Source: Pseudomonas reidholzensis
GTDB taxonomy: Bacteria > Pseudomonadota > Gammaproteobacteria > Pseudomonadales > Pseudomonadaceae
Direction of reading: 5' to 3'
Length of the DNA stretch: 64,000 bases
Assembly (NCBI RefSeq): GCF_900536025.1
Contig: NZ_UNOZ01000035.1
Coordinates: 1 to 64,000, forward strand
Shown: positions 35,158 through 43,680 of the stretch, piece after piece
Layout of the letters: each line of letters begins with the position of its first letter
Position numbering within the stretch: the first letter of the stretch is position 1
Position numbers and translations under genes: made by a program
Notes under the pieces: generated by a model
The model's input: the letters and a program-made list of their open reading frames with translations, nothing else
The model's database searches: none
What the model was told of the DNA's origin: nothing

Positions 35158-35796
35158 ATGCCCACTCGTGAGATCCGCCATCCGCTGATCCGCCACAAGC
35201 TCGGCCTGATGCGCCGTGCCGATATCAGCACCAAGAATTTTCGCGAACTCGCCCAGGAAGTCGGCGCGCTCCTGACCTACGAAGCGACCCAGGACCTGCC
35301 GCTGGAGTCCTACGAGATCGACGGCTGGAGCGGTAAGGTCCAGGTCGAGAAAATCGCCGGCAAGAAGATCACTGTAGTACCGATCCTGCGGGCCGGCATC
35401 GGCATGCTCGACGGCGTGCTCAGCCTGATCCCGGGTGCCAAGGTCAGCGCCGTGGGCGTCGCCCGCAACGAGGAAACCCTCGAAGCGCACACCTACCTGG
35501 AAAAACTCGCGCCGGACATCAACCAGCGCCTGGCGCTGATCATCGACCCGATGCTGGCCACCGGCGCCTCGATGGTCGCCACCATCGACCTGCTGAAAAA
35601 AGCCGGCTGCAAGGAAATCCGCGCGATGGTCCTGGTCGCCGCGCCAGAAGGCATCGCCACGGTCGAGAAGGCCCACCCTGACGTGCAGATCTACACCGCC
35701 TCGATCGACGAGCGCCTGAACGAGCATGGCTACATCATCCCGGGCCTGGGCGATGCCGGCGACAAGATCTTCGGCACCAAGCAGAAGGACGCGTGA
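35158..35796 (+). CDS. upp: Uracil phosphoribosyltransferase
   Basis: A 212-residue enzyme making UMP from uracil and PRPP. PRPP motif LALIIDPMLATGASMVATID; uracil-binding YIIPGLGDAGDKIFGT near the C terminus. The ATG at 35158 follows GGAGCCC. It overlaps the uracil permease start and is the first gene of a two-gene uracil salvage operon. Confidence 0.96.
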   Translation: MPTREIRHPLIRHKLGLMRRADISTKNFRELAQEVGALLTYEATQDLPLESYEIDGWSGKVQVEKIAGKKITVVPILRAGIGMLDGVLSLIPGAKVSAVGVARNEETLEAHTYLEKLAPDINQRLALIIDPMLATGASMVATIDLLKKAGCKEIRAMVLVAAPEGIATVEKAHPDVQIYTASIDERLNEHGYIIPGLGDAGDKIFGTKQKDA

Positions 35797-35798
35797 GC

Positions 35799-37073
35799 AT
35801 GCAGGACGGCTTCAACGACCCGCTCTGGCGCCAGGTCGTCTCGGGCGCGCAGATGCTCTTCGTGGCATTCGGCGCGCTGGTACTGATGCCGCTGATCACC
35901 GGCCTCGACCCTAACGTGGCACTGTTCACCGCTGGCATCGGCACCCTTCTGTTCCAGCTGGTGACCGGCCGCCAGGTCCCGGTGTTCCTCGCTTCGAGCT
36001 TCGCCTTCATCACCCCGATCATTCTTGCCAAGGGCCAGTTCGGCCTGGCCGAGACCATGGGCGGGGTGATGGCGGCGGGCTTCGTCTACACCTTCATGGG
36101 CCTGATGGTGAAGATCAAGGGCACCGGTTTCATCGACCGCATGCTGCCGCCGGTGGTGATTGGCCCGGTGATCATTTCCATCGGCCTGGCCATGGCGCCG
36201 ATCGCCGCCAACATGGCCATGGGCAAGGGCGGTGATGGCGCGACGCTGATCCCGTACCAGACCGCCATGCTGATCTCCATGCCGGCACTGCTGACCACCC
36301 TGATCGTCGCGGTGTTCGGCAAGGGTATCTTCCGCCTGGTGCCGATCATCTCCGGGGTGCTGGTGGGCTTTGCCCTGTCGTTCGCCTTTGGCGTGGTCGA
36401 TACCGCCAAGATCGCCGCGGCACCTTGGCTGGCGCTGCCACACTTCACCGCGCCGGCGTTCAACTGGCAGGCGATCCTGTTCATCGTCCCGGTCGCCCTG
36501 GCGCCGGCGATCGAACACATCGGCGGGGTGATCGCGGTGGGTAGCGTGACCGGTCGCGACTACCTGAAAAAGCCCGGCCTGCACCGCACCCTGCTCGGTG
36601 ATGGCCTGGCCACCACAGCTGCCGGCCTGTTTGGCGGCCCGCCCAACACCACCTACGCCGAAGTGACCGGCGCGGTGATGCTGACCAAGAACTACAACCC
36701 GAAGATCATGACCTGGGCGGCGGTATTCGCCATCACCCTGGCGTTCATCGGCAAGTTCGGCGCACTGCTGCAGAGCATTCCGGTGCCGGTGATGGGGGGC
36801 ATTCTGTGCCTGCTGTTCGGCTCGATCGCGGCGGTGGGCATGAACACCATGATCCGCCACAAGATCGACCTGAGCGAAGCGCGCAACCTGGTGATCGTTT
36901 CGGTGACCCTGGTGTTCGGTATCGGCGGTGTGCTGATCGGTAGCGGCGACGGCCCGGATGACTGGGGCCTCAAAGGCATCTCGCTGTGCGCCGTGGTGGC
37001 GATTGCGCTGAACCTGCTGCTGCCGGGCAATGACAGCTGGAAGAACAAGAAGCTGGATGATCAGTTGCCCTGA
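35799..37073 (+). CDS. uraA: Uracil permease (NCS2 family)
   Basis: A 424-residue, about 14-helix inner-membrane uracil:H+ symporter. The family motif lies in PVALAPAIEHIGGVIAVGSV and the quasi-symmetric partner in GGPPNTTYAEVTGAVMLTKN. The start may be this ATG or the GTG at 35793 that overlaps the upp stop; both couple translation to upp. Supplies uracil to the enzyme made just before it. Confidence 0.95.
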   Translation: MQDGFNDPLWRQVVSGAQMLFVAFGALVLMPLITGLDPNVALFTAGIGTLLFQLVTGRQVPVFLASSFAFITPIILAKGQFGLAETMGGVMAAGFVYTFMGLMVKIKGTGFIDRMLPPVVIGPVIISIGLAMAPIAANMAMGKGGDGATLIPYQTAMLISMPALLTTLIVAVFGKGIFRLVPIISGVLVGFALSFAFGVVDTAKIAAAPWLALPHFTAPAFNWQAILFIVPVALAPAIEHIGGVIAVGSVTGRDYLKKPGLHRTLLGDGLATTAAGLFGGPPNTTYAEVTGAVMLTKNYNPKIMTWAAVFAITLAFIGKFGALLQSIPVPVMGGILCLLFGSIAAVGMNTMIRHKIDLSEARNLVIVSVTLVFGIGGVLIGSGDGPDDWGLKGISLCAVVAIALNLLLPGNDSWKNKKLDDQLP

Positions 37074-37090
37074 TTGATGTGGCCCGTGCT

Positions 37091-37168
37091 GGCCGCATCG
37101 CGGGTAAACCCGCGCCTACAAAGATTGCATCTAACCCTGTAGGAGCGGGTTTACCCGCGATGAGGCCG
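37091..37168. repeat. REP pair after uraA
   Basis: Two facing REP elements, 37091-37120 (CGCGGGTAAACCCGCG core, ending CCTACA) and 37139-37168 (TGTAGGAGCGGGTTTACCCG start). They fill the gap between the convergent uraA and hemH genes. Confidence 0.9.
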
Positions 37169-37186
37169 GAACGGGCAACATTCAGG

Positions 37187-38200
37187 TCAGGCCTTTTCGC
37201 ACATCCCCGCCAACACCTTCACCCACTCCGGGTGATCATTCAGGCACGGCACCAGCAGCAGCTCTTCGCCGCCCGCCTCGATAAACTGCTCGCGCCCGCG
37301 GTCGCCGATCTCTTCCAGCGTCTCGATGCAGTCGGCAACGAATGCCGGGCACATCACCAGCAGCTTCTTCACCCCCGCCTTGGCCAGCTCGTCCAGGCGC
37401 GTCTCGGTATAAGGTTCGATCCACTTGGCCCGCCCCAGGCGTGACTGGAACGACACCGACCACTTGCCCTCGGCAATGCCCATCTGCTCGGCAAAGGCCT
37501 TGGCCGTCGCCAGGCACTGGCCGCGATAGCACACCGCGCGCATCTCGGGGCTGGCGTCCTTGCAGCAATCCGCCGCCTGGAAATCGTGCGTGCCGGTCGG
37601 GTCGAGCTTTTTCAGATGACGCTCAGGCAAGCCATGGAAGCTCAACAGCAGGTGGTCATACTCCTGCTCCAGGTGAGGCCGGGCGCTGGCGACCAGGGCA
37701 TCGATATAGCTCGGCTGGTCGTAGAACGGCTGCAGCACGCGCATCTCCAGGGGCAAGCCGCGCTCGGCGATGGTCTGCCGGGCCTGCTCGATCACGGTGG
37801 TCACGGTGCTGTCGGCGAACTGTGGATAAAGCGGCGCCAAGGTCACCTTGCGCACCCCCTGCGCGGCCAGCCGCGCGAGCACCTCGGGCAGCGCCGGCTG
37901 GCCATAGCGCATGGCCATTTCGACCGGGCCATGGGGCCAGTGCTCGACCATCGCCGCCTGCAGGCGACGGGTCAGCACGACCAGCGGCGAGCCTTCGTCC
38001 CACCAGATCGAGACATAGGCGTGGGCCGACTGCTCCGGCCGCTTGACCAGGATCAGCGACACCAGCAGGCGCCGCACCGGCCAGGGCAGGTCGATCACGT
38101 AGGGGTCCATGAGGAACTGATTGAGGTAGCGGCGCACGTCGGCCACCGAAGTGGAGGCCGGCGAACCCAGGTTGACCAGCAGCAGGGCATGATCGGTCAT
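37187..38200 (-). CDS. hemH: Ferrochelatase
   Basis: A 337-residue enzyme inserting Fe2+ into protoporphyrin IX, last step of heme synthesis. N terminus ALLLVNLGSPAST, metal/porphyrin region LLLSFHGLPERHLKKLDPTG (catalytic His in SFHG) and VMCPAFVADCIETLEEI with the conserved Glu. I start at MTDHALL (38200); the upstream frame runs inside the epimerase gene. A 13-bp gap to that gene suggests co-transcription. Confidence 0.95.
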   Translation of the reverse strand: MTDHALLLVNLGSPASTSVADVRRYLNQFLMDPYVIDLPWPVRRLLVSLILVKRPEQSAHAYVSIWWDEGSPLVVLTRRLQAAMVEHWPHGPVEMAMRYGQPALPEVLARLAAQGVRKVTLAPLYPQFADSTVTTVIEQARQTIAERGLPLEMRVLQPFYDQPSYIDALVASARPHLEQEYDHLLLSFHGLPERHLKKLDPTGTHDFQAADCCKDASPEMRAVCYRGQCLATAKAFAEQMGIAEGKWSVSFQSRLGRAKWIEPYTETRLDELAKAGVKKLLVMCPAFVADCIETLEEIGDRGREQFIEAGGEELLLVPCLNDHPEWVKVLAGMCEKA

Positions 38201-38213
38201 GCAGCGTCCTATG

Positions 38214-39119
38214 TCAGAGGCGGCTGGACAGGTTGTCCAGGGCCGATTGCAGATCGTTGAAGCGGAACGTGAAGCCTGCCGCCAGCAGGCGTACCGGGCG
38301 CGCGCGCTGGCCACCCAGGAGGAGGATCGACAACTCGCCGAGCCCGGCCTTGAGCAGCAGTGCCGGCACCGGCAACACGGCCGGGCGGTGCAAGGTCTTG
38401 CCAAGGCGCTTGGCGAACTCGCGGTTGCGCACGGGCTCCGGCGCGCAGGCATTATAAGGACCGCTGGCGTCGTTGTGGCGCACGAGAAAATCTATCAGGG
38501 CGACCTGGTCGTCTATATGGACCCAGGGCATCCATTGCCGGCCATCGCCCAAAGGGCCGCCCAGGCCAAGCTTGAACGGCAGGCGCAGGCGCGACAGGAA
38601 GCCGCCATCGCTGGCCAGGACCAGGCCGGTGCGCACCAGCACCACACGGATGCCGAGGGCCTGCGCGCGCTGCGCAGTTTCTTCCCAGGCGATGCACAGC
38701 TGGCTGGCGAAATCGGCCTTGACCGGCTGCGAGGCTTCGTTCAGCTCACGCTCGCCACCGTCGCCATACCAGCCCACCGCCGACCCCGACACCAGCACCT
38801 CGGGACGCTGCTCTCGGCTCTCCAGCCACGCCAGCAACTGCTCGGTCAGGGCAATCCGGCTGGCCCACAGCAGGTTGCGCCGGCCGGCGGTCCAGGGCCG
38901 GTCGGCAATCGGCGCGCCGGCCAGGTTGATCACCGCATCGACCTGATCGTCCGGCGCCAGGTCTTCCAGCCGGGGGATGCCGCGCACCCCGGCCCCGCAC
39001 AGTCGCGGCACTTGCTCAGGCCGCCGGCTCCACACCGTCAGGCGATGCCCCTGGCTGATCCACCACTGGCAGAGGTGTTGGCCGATCAAGCCGGTACCGC
39101 CGGTCAGCAATATATGCAT
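38214..39119 (-). CDS. TIGR01777 family NAD-dependent epimerase (YfcH-like)
   Basis: A 301-residue extended SDR: Rossmann motif LLTGGTGLIGQHLCQ, LAGAPIADRPW, and a C-terminal DUF1731 segment near RPVRLLAAGFTFRFNDL. SulA/YfcH-type proteins bind NADP; the substrate is unknown. Often linked to heme or photolyase genes, as here upstream of hemH and divergent from the photolyase-type operon. Confidence 0.88.
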   Translation of the reverse strand: MHILLTGGTGLIGQHLCQWWISQGHRLTVWSRRPEQVPRLCGAGVRGIPRLEDLAPDDQVDAVINLAGAPIADRPWTAGRRNLLWASRIALTEQLLAWLESREQRPEVLVSGSAVGWYGDGGERELNEASQPVKADFASQLCIAWEETAQRAQALGIRVVLVRTGLVLASDGGFLSRLRLPFKLGLGGPLGDGRQWMPWVHIDDQVALIDFLVRHNDASGPYNACAPEPVRNREFAKRLGKTLHRPAVLPVPALLLKAGLGELSILLLGGQRARPVRLLAAGFTFRFNDLQSALDNLSSRL

Positions 39120-39231
39120 GGCTGTGTCCTCGCAGATGGCGGCCGTGGTCTATTTTTAAGATCAAGGCACTTTTTTGACCGAACGCTCTCGGATAAACAT
39201 AGGCCAACCTGACCTATCGAGCGGAATAACC

Positions 39232-39278
39232 TTATACAAACTTTGTGCATTGTACAGGTTTACCAGACCGCGTAATCT
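39232..39278 (+). promoter_or_regulatory. Candidate light-regulated promoter with TnnTACA repeats
   Basis: TTATACA (39232-39238) and TTGTGCA (39243-39249) are 11 bp apart, and TTGTACA follows at 39250. The CarH/LitR class binds 11-bp direct repeats containing TnnTACA. TTGTAC (39250-39255) with TAATCT (39273-39278) at 17 bp gives a sigma70-like promoter that this site would cover. It lies about 30 bp before the FAD oxidoreductase start. Confidence 0.55.
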
Positions 39279-39306
39279 GCTTATAGCTAGGTTAGAAGAG
39301 GCCATC

Positions 39307-40293
39307 ATGACAGTACCTATTGCAATCATCGGTGCCGGTATTGCCGGCCTTTCCGCCGCCCAGGCCTTGCAGAAGGCCGGGCAGACCGTCCACTTGTTCG
39401 ACAAGGGCCATGGCAGCGGTGGCCGCATGGCCAGCAAGCGCAGCGAGGCCGGGGCGCTCGACCTGGGCGCGCAGTATTTCACTGCGCGCGACCGACGCTT
39501 CGTCGAGCAGGTCCAGCACTGGGTCGCGTCCGGCTGGGCCGAGCAGTGGAAACCGCAACTGTACAACTACCGCGAGGGCGTCCTGACGCCGTCCCCCGAC
39601 GAGCAGACGCGCTGGGTCGGGACCCCGCGCATGAGCGCCATCACCCGCGGCCTGCTGAAGGATGTCACGGTCAATTTCGGCTGCCGCATCGCCGAAGTGT
39701 TTCGCGGCAAGCAGTACTGGCACCTGCAGGACACTGAAGGCTGCAGCCATGGCCCGTTCAGCCGCGTAGTGATCGCCGTGCCGGCCCCTCAAGCCACGCC
39801 ACTGCTGGCCGCCACGCCAAAATTGGCCGCGGTGGCCGCCGGCGTGCAGATGGAACCGACCTGGGCCATTGCCCTCGGTTTCGACACCCCGCTCGACACA
39901 CCGATGCAAGGCTGCTTCGTCCAGGGTAATTCACTCGACTGGCTGGCGCGCAACAAGAGCAAGCCGGGCCGCGACGAGCAACTCGATACCTGGGTGTTGC
40001 ATGCCACCTCGGACTGGAGCAAGCAGCACATCGACCTCAGCAAGGAGGCGGTGATCGAACAGCTGTGTGGCGAGTTCGCCGAACTGGTGGGCTGCGTGGT
40101 CCCCGAACCGAACTTTACCCTGGCCCATCGCTGGCTGTACGCGCGGCCGGCCGGCAACCATGAGTGGGGTGCACTGGCCGATGCCGACCTGGGCCTGTAC
40201 GCCTGTGGCGACTGGTGCTTGTCGGGCCGCGTCGAGGGTGCCTGGCTCAGTGGCCAGGAAGCGGCCCGACGCCTGCTGGAGCATCTGGACTGA
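39307..40293 (+). CDS. FAD-dependent amine oxidase-like protein
   Basis: A 328-residue flavoprotein with the FAD motif IAIIGAGIAGLSAAQALQKA and SGGRMASKR, close in type to the renalase-like NAD(P)/FAD oxidoreductases of Pseudomonas. C-terminal FAD contact in LYACGDWCLSGRVEGAWLSG. Substrate unknown. First gene of the light-response region, with its own putative operator; the ATG follows AGAAGAGGCC. Confidence 0.85.
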   Translation: MTVPIAIIGAGIAGLSAAQALQKAGQTVHLFDKGHGSGGRMASKRSEAGALDLGAQYFTARDRRFVEQVQHWVASGWAEQWKPQLYNYREGVLTPSPDEQTRWVGTPRMSAITRGLLKDVTVNFGCRIAEVFRGKQYWHLQDTEGCSHGPFSRVVIAVPAPQATPLLAATPKLAAVAAGVQMEPTWAIALGFDTPLDTPMQGCFVQGNSLDWLARNKSKPGRDEQLDTWVLHATSDWSKQHIDLSKEAVIEQLCGEFAELVGCVVPEPNFTLAHRWLYARPAGNHEWGALADADLGLYACGDWCLSGRVEGAWLSGQEAARRLLEHLD

Positions 40294-40353
40294 TCCCGGC
40301 TAAAGCTATACAGAAATAAATGTTTGCATAAGTTTATGGCTGTGCTGGAATAG

Positions 40354-40384
40354 ACTTGTACATAAGAGGTATCCCTGTACAAGT
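40354..40384 (+). promoter_or_regulatory. Inverted repeat before the DUF523 gene, candidate LitR-type operator
   Basis: ACTTGTACA (40354-40362) and TGTACAAGT (40376-40384), perfect 9-bp arms 13 bp apart, ending 15 bp before the start codon. The arm contains TTGTACA, the same word as in the upstream promoter (39250). A further TATACA is at 40307. The region is AT-rich against its neighbours. Confidence 0.6.
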
Positions 40385-40399
40385 TTTCTGGAGACAGCG

Positions 40400-41359
40400 A
40401 TGAACGCCTCGTCGAAACCCCGCCTCGGCATCAGCGCCTGCCTGCTCGGCCAGAACGTGCGCTACAACGCCGGCCACAAGGCGTCCGATCTTTGCCTGTC
40501 GACGTTCGAAGCGCATTTCGACTGGGTGCCCCTGTGCCCGGAAGTGGCCATCGGCCTCGGCGTCCCCCGCGACCCGATCCGCCTGGTGGGCGACCCGCAG
40601 CGGCCCGAAGTGGTCGCCTCGCGCAACCCTGGCGCGGACCTCTCCGGCGCATTGCGTGCCTACGGCGAGCAGATGGCCCAGGACATCGGCGATGTCTGCG
40701 GCTACATCTTCATGCAGAAGTCGCCGTCCTGTGGCCTGGAGCGGGTCAAGGTCTACCAGGACAACGGCCACCCGGCCCTCAAAGGCGGTCGCGGTGCCTA
40801 CGCCGACGCCTTCTGCAGTGCCCGCCCCGACTTGCCCGTGGAAGAAGAAGGCCGCCTGCATGACCCGGTGCTGCGCGAGAACTTCATCAGCCGCGTGTAT
40901 GCCTATGCCGACTGGCAGCAACAGCTGGCCGCCGGCCTCAGCCGCGGCGCCCTGGTGCGCTTTCATTCGCGCTACAAATACCTGCTGATGGCCAACAACC
41001 CTCAGGCCTATCGCGAGCTCGGCCGCCTGCTCGGCACCCTGCGCCGCGAGGACAACGCCGACGAGGTCGGGCCGCGCTACTTCAGCCTGCTGATGCAGGC
41101 CCTGCGCCGCTGCGCCAATCGCGGCACGCACAGCAATGTCCTGCAGCACCTCAGCGGCTACCTGCGCGGCGCGCTGGACCAAGGCGACCGCGCCGAATTG
41201 CAGCAACTGATCGGCCAGTACCAGCAAGGCATCGTGCCGTTGGTGGTGCCGCTGACCCTGCTCAAGCACCACCTGCGCAACCACCCCGACCCGTACCTTG
41301 ACCAGCAGGCCTACCTGCACCCCCACCCCGAGAGCCTAGGTTTACGCAATGCAGTCTGA
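40400..41359 (+). CDS. DUF523 and DUF1722 (YbgA) protein
   Basis: A 319-residue two-domain protein: N-terminal DUF523 (about 5-160) with the cysteine motif ISACLLGQNVRYNAGHK and SPSCGLERVKVY, and a C-terminal DUF1722 domain (about 190-310) with FHSRYKYLLMANNPQAYREL. The fusion is typical of gammaproteobacteria and is commonly beside phr. The DUF523 cysteines may bind metal or an Fe-S cluster. Function unproven; its end overlaps the MerR gene by 11 bp. Confidence 0.88.
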   Translation: MNASSKPRLGISACLLGQNVRYNAGHKASDLCLSTFEAHFDWVPLCPEVAIGLGVPRDPIRLVGDPQRPEVVASRNPGADLSGALRAYGEQMAQDIGDVCGYIFMQKSPSCGLERVKVYQDNGHPALKGGRGAYADAFCSARPDLPVEEEGRLHDPVLRENFISRVYAYADWQQQLAAGLSRGALVRFHSRYKYLLMANNPQAYRELGRLLGTLRREDNADEVGPRYFSLLMQALRRCANRGTHSNVLQHLSGYLRGALDQGDRAELQQLIGQYQQGIVPLVVPLTLLKHHLRNHPDPYLDQQAYLHPHPESLGLRNAV

Positions 41360-42215
41360 AACCCTCCTGCCCATCGGCGAACTGGCCCGGCGTACCGGCG
41401 TCAATCCGGTCACGCTGCGCGCCTGGGAACGTCGCTATGGGCTGCTCAAGCCCCAACGCACCGCCAAAGGCCATCGCCTGTACCCACTCGAACAGGTCGA
41501 GCGGGTCCAGGCCATTCTCAGTTGGCTCGAACGCGGCGCCTCGGTGGGCCAGGTCCGTGAGCTGCTCGAGCGCGCCCCGAGCAGCGCCCCGCAAGGCGAC
41601 TGGCAAACCCGTGAACAGGCGCTGATCGAGGCGATCGGCAACCTCTCGCAGCGCGCCCTCGACCAACAGCTCAACCAGGCCATGGCGCTCTACCCCGCCA
41701 TCACCCTCTGCGAACAACTGCTGCTGCCGTTGCTGCACAGCCTGGCGCGGCGCTGGCAGAGCCATTTCAACGCCCGCCTGGAACAGGCCTTCTTCCACAC
41801 CTGGCTGCGCAGCAAACTGGGCGCCCGGGTGTACCACGACAACCAGCAACTGCAGGGTGCCCCCGTGCTGCTGGCGGTCGACAGCGAACGCCCCTTCGAT
41901 GCGCAACTGTGGCTCTGCGCCTGGTTGTTCACCAGCAGCGGTTACCCGGTGGAGATCCTCGAACAACCGGTCAGCGCCAGCCAGCTGATCCGTGCGGTCA
42001 ACCAGTTGCAACCGCGGGCGCTGGTGCTGCAACTGGGAGCGCGCATCGAAGCCGCCCTGCTGGAGCGCAGCCTGCAAGGCATCCCCGGCTGCAAGCTGCT
42101 GGGCGGCGAGACGGTCTCGCTGCATGAAGCCCAGCTGCAGGCATTCGGATTGCCCGAGCTGCTGTTGTTCGACACACCGCAGGCGGCCTTGCGCCTTCTG
42201 CAGAAAGCACAGTGA
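41349..42215 (+). CDS. MerR-family regulator, class II LitR/CarH-like
   Basis: A 288-residue regulator: N-terminal MerR helix-turn-helix (IGELARRTGVNPVTLRAWER and YGLLKPQRTAKGHRLYPLEQ), a helical middle and a C-terminal Rossmann-like segment as in B12-binding CarH. The DxHxxG cobalamin motif is not seen (the place reads AVDSERPFDAQLWL), as in the B12-independent class II LitR proteins known in P. putida, which work with a LOV photosensor. Likely regulates its own operon and the phr gene after it; no LOV gene is in this window. Confidence 0.82.
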   Translation: MQSETLLPIGELARRTGVNPVTLRAWERRYGLLKPQRTAKGHRLYPLEQVERVQAILSWLERGASVGQVRELLERAPSSAPQGDWQTREQALIEAIGNLSQRALDQQLNQAMALYPAITLCEQLLLPLLHSLARRWQSHFNARLEQAFFHTWLRSKLGARVYHDNQQLQGAPVLLAVDSERPFDAQLWLCAWLFTSSGYPVEILEQPVSASQLIRAVNQLQPRALVLQLGARIEAALLERSLQGIPGCKLLGGETVSLHEAQLQAFGLPELLLFDTPQAALRLLQKAQ

Positions 42216-42237
42216 ACCCTGTAGAGATGACCCACTC

Positions 42238-43680
42238 ATGCAATTGATCTGGCTGCGCAGCGACCTGCGCGTGGATGACAACACCGCCCTGAGCGCCGCT
42301 TGCGAGCGCGGCCCGACCCTGGCGGTCTGGATCGCCAGCCCCGGGCAATGGCTGGCCCATGACGACGCGCCGTGCAAGGTCGACTTCTGGCTGCGCAACC
42401 TGCGCGACCTGCGCCAGTCGCTGGAAAAACTGAACATCCCGTTGCTGATCCGCGAGACCGACGATTGGCAGCAAGTGCCGCAAGTGCTGCTGGATGTCTG
42501 CCGTCAGCACAAGGTCGAAGCCGTGCACTGGAACGCGGAGTACGGCGTCAATGAGCAGCGCCGCGACGACGCAGCCGCGGCACTGCTCGAAGACGCCTCG
42601 ATCACCGCCAACAGCTATCTCGATCAGCTGTTGTTGCCACCCGGTAGCGTACTGACGCGCAGTGGCCAGTACTTCCAGGTGTTCGGTCAGTTCAAGCGGG
42701 CCTGCCTGGATCGCCTGCACCATGGTTTGCCGGCACTGGCGCAAAAGCTCAGCCCGCAAGCCCCCGTCGCGGTGACCAGCGACCCGATCCCACAGGGCTT
42801 CGATGGCTTCGAAAAGCCCCCACGCAGCCTGCGCGAACACTGGCCCGCCGGCGAGGCTGAAGCGCAGCGCCGGCTGGCGCTGTTCGTCGACGACAGCGTC
42901 GATGACTACGTGCAGATGCGTGACCTGCCGGCCGAGCCCGGCACCAGCCAACTGTCGCCGTACCTGGCCGCCGGGGTGATCTCGCCGCGCCAGTGCCTGC
43001 ATGCGGCGCTGTCGGCCAACCGCGGCGAATTCGACAGCGGCAGCGCCGGGGTCCAGACCTGGATCACCGAACTGCTCTGGCGCGAATTCTACAAGCACAT
43101 CCTGGTGGGTTATCCACAGGTGTCGCGCCATCGCCCGTTCCGCGCCCATACCGAAGCCCTGCCCTGGCGCAATGCCCCGCAGGACCTCAAGGCCTGGCAA
43201 GAAGGCCGCACCGGTTTTCCGATCATCGACGCGGCCATGCGCCAGTTGCTGGCAACCGGGTGGATGCACAACCGCTTGCGGATGATCGTCGCCATGTTCC
43301 TCAGCAAGAACCTGCTGATCGACTGGCGCGAAGGTGAGCGGTACTTCATGCAGCACCTGATCGATGGCGACCTGGCGGCCAACAACGGTGGCTGGCAGTG
43401 GAGTTCGTCCACCGGCACCGACTCGGTGCCGTATTTCCGGATCTTCAATCCGGTCACCCAGTCGCAGCGTTTCGACCCCAAGGGGCGCTTCATTCGCCAC
43501 TGGCTGCCAGAACTGAAGGCACTGGATGACAAATCCATTCATCTGCCGGTGAAGTCTGCCGACCTTTTTGCTACAAACTCATACCTGAGTCCGATCGTCG
43601 ATCTCGCAAGTAGTCGCCAACGCGCATTGGAGGCCTTCAAAGGCTTGTCCGGCTGGCAGGAGCAGAGGGAAGTATCTTGA
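42238..43680 (+). CDS. phrB: Deoxyribodipyrimidine photolyase
   Basis: A 480-residue class I CPD photolyase that repairs UV dimers with light. N-terminal antenna domain (LIWLRSDLRVDDNTALSAAC) and C-terminal FAD domain with TGFPIIDAAMRQLLATGWMH, NRLRMIVAMFLSKNLLIDW and NNGGWQWSSSTGTDSVPYFR; the electron-path Trp residues are visible. 22 bp after the MerR gene, so in the same operon. The next gene begins with a TTG overlapping its stop. Confidence 0.95.
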   Translation: MQLIWLRSDLRVDDNTALSAACERGPTLAVWIASPGQWLAHDDAPCKVDFWLRNLRDLRQSLEKLNIPLLIRETDDWQQVPQVLLDVCRQHKVEAVHWNAEYGVNEQRRDDAAAALLEDASITANSYLDQLLLPPGSVLTRSGQYFQVFGQFKRACLDRLHHGLPALAQKLSPQAPVAVTSDPIPQGFDGFEKPPRSLREHWPAGEAEAQRRLALFVDDSVDDYVQMRDLPAEPGTSQLSPYLAAGVISPRQCLHAALSANRGEFDSGSAGVQTWITELLWREFYKHILVGYPQVSRHRPFRAHTEALPWRNAPQDLKAWQEGRTGFPIIDAAMRQLLATGWMHNRLRMIVAMFLSKNLLIDWREGERYFMQHLIDGDLAANNGGWQWSSSTGTDSVPYFRIFNPVTQSQRFDPKGRFIRHWLPELKALDDKSIHLPVKSADLFATNSYLSPIVDLASSRQRALEAFKGLSGWQEQREVS

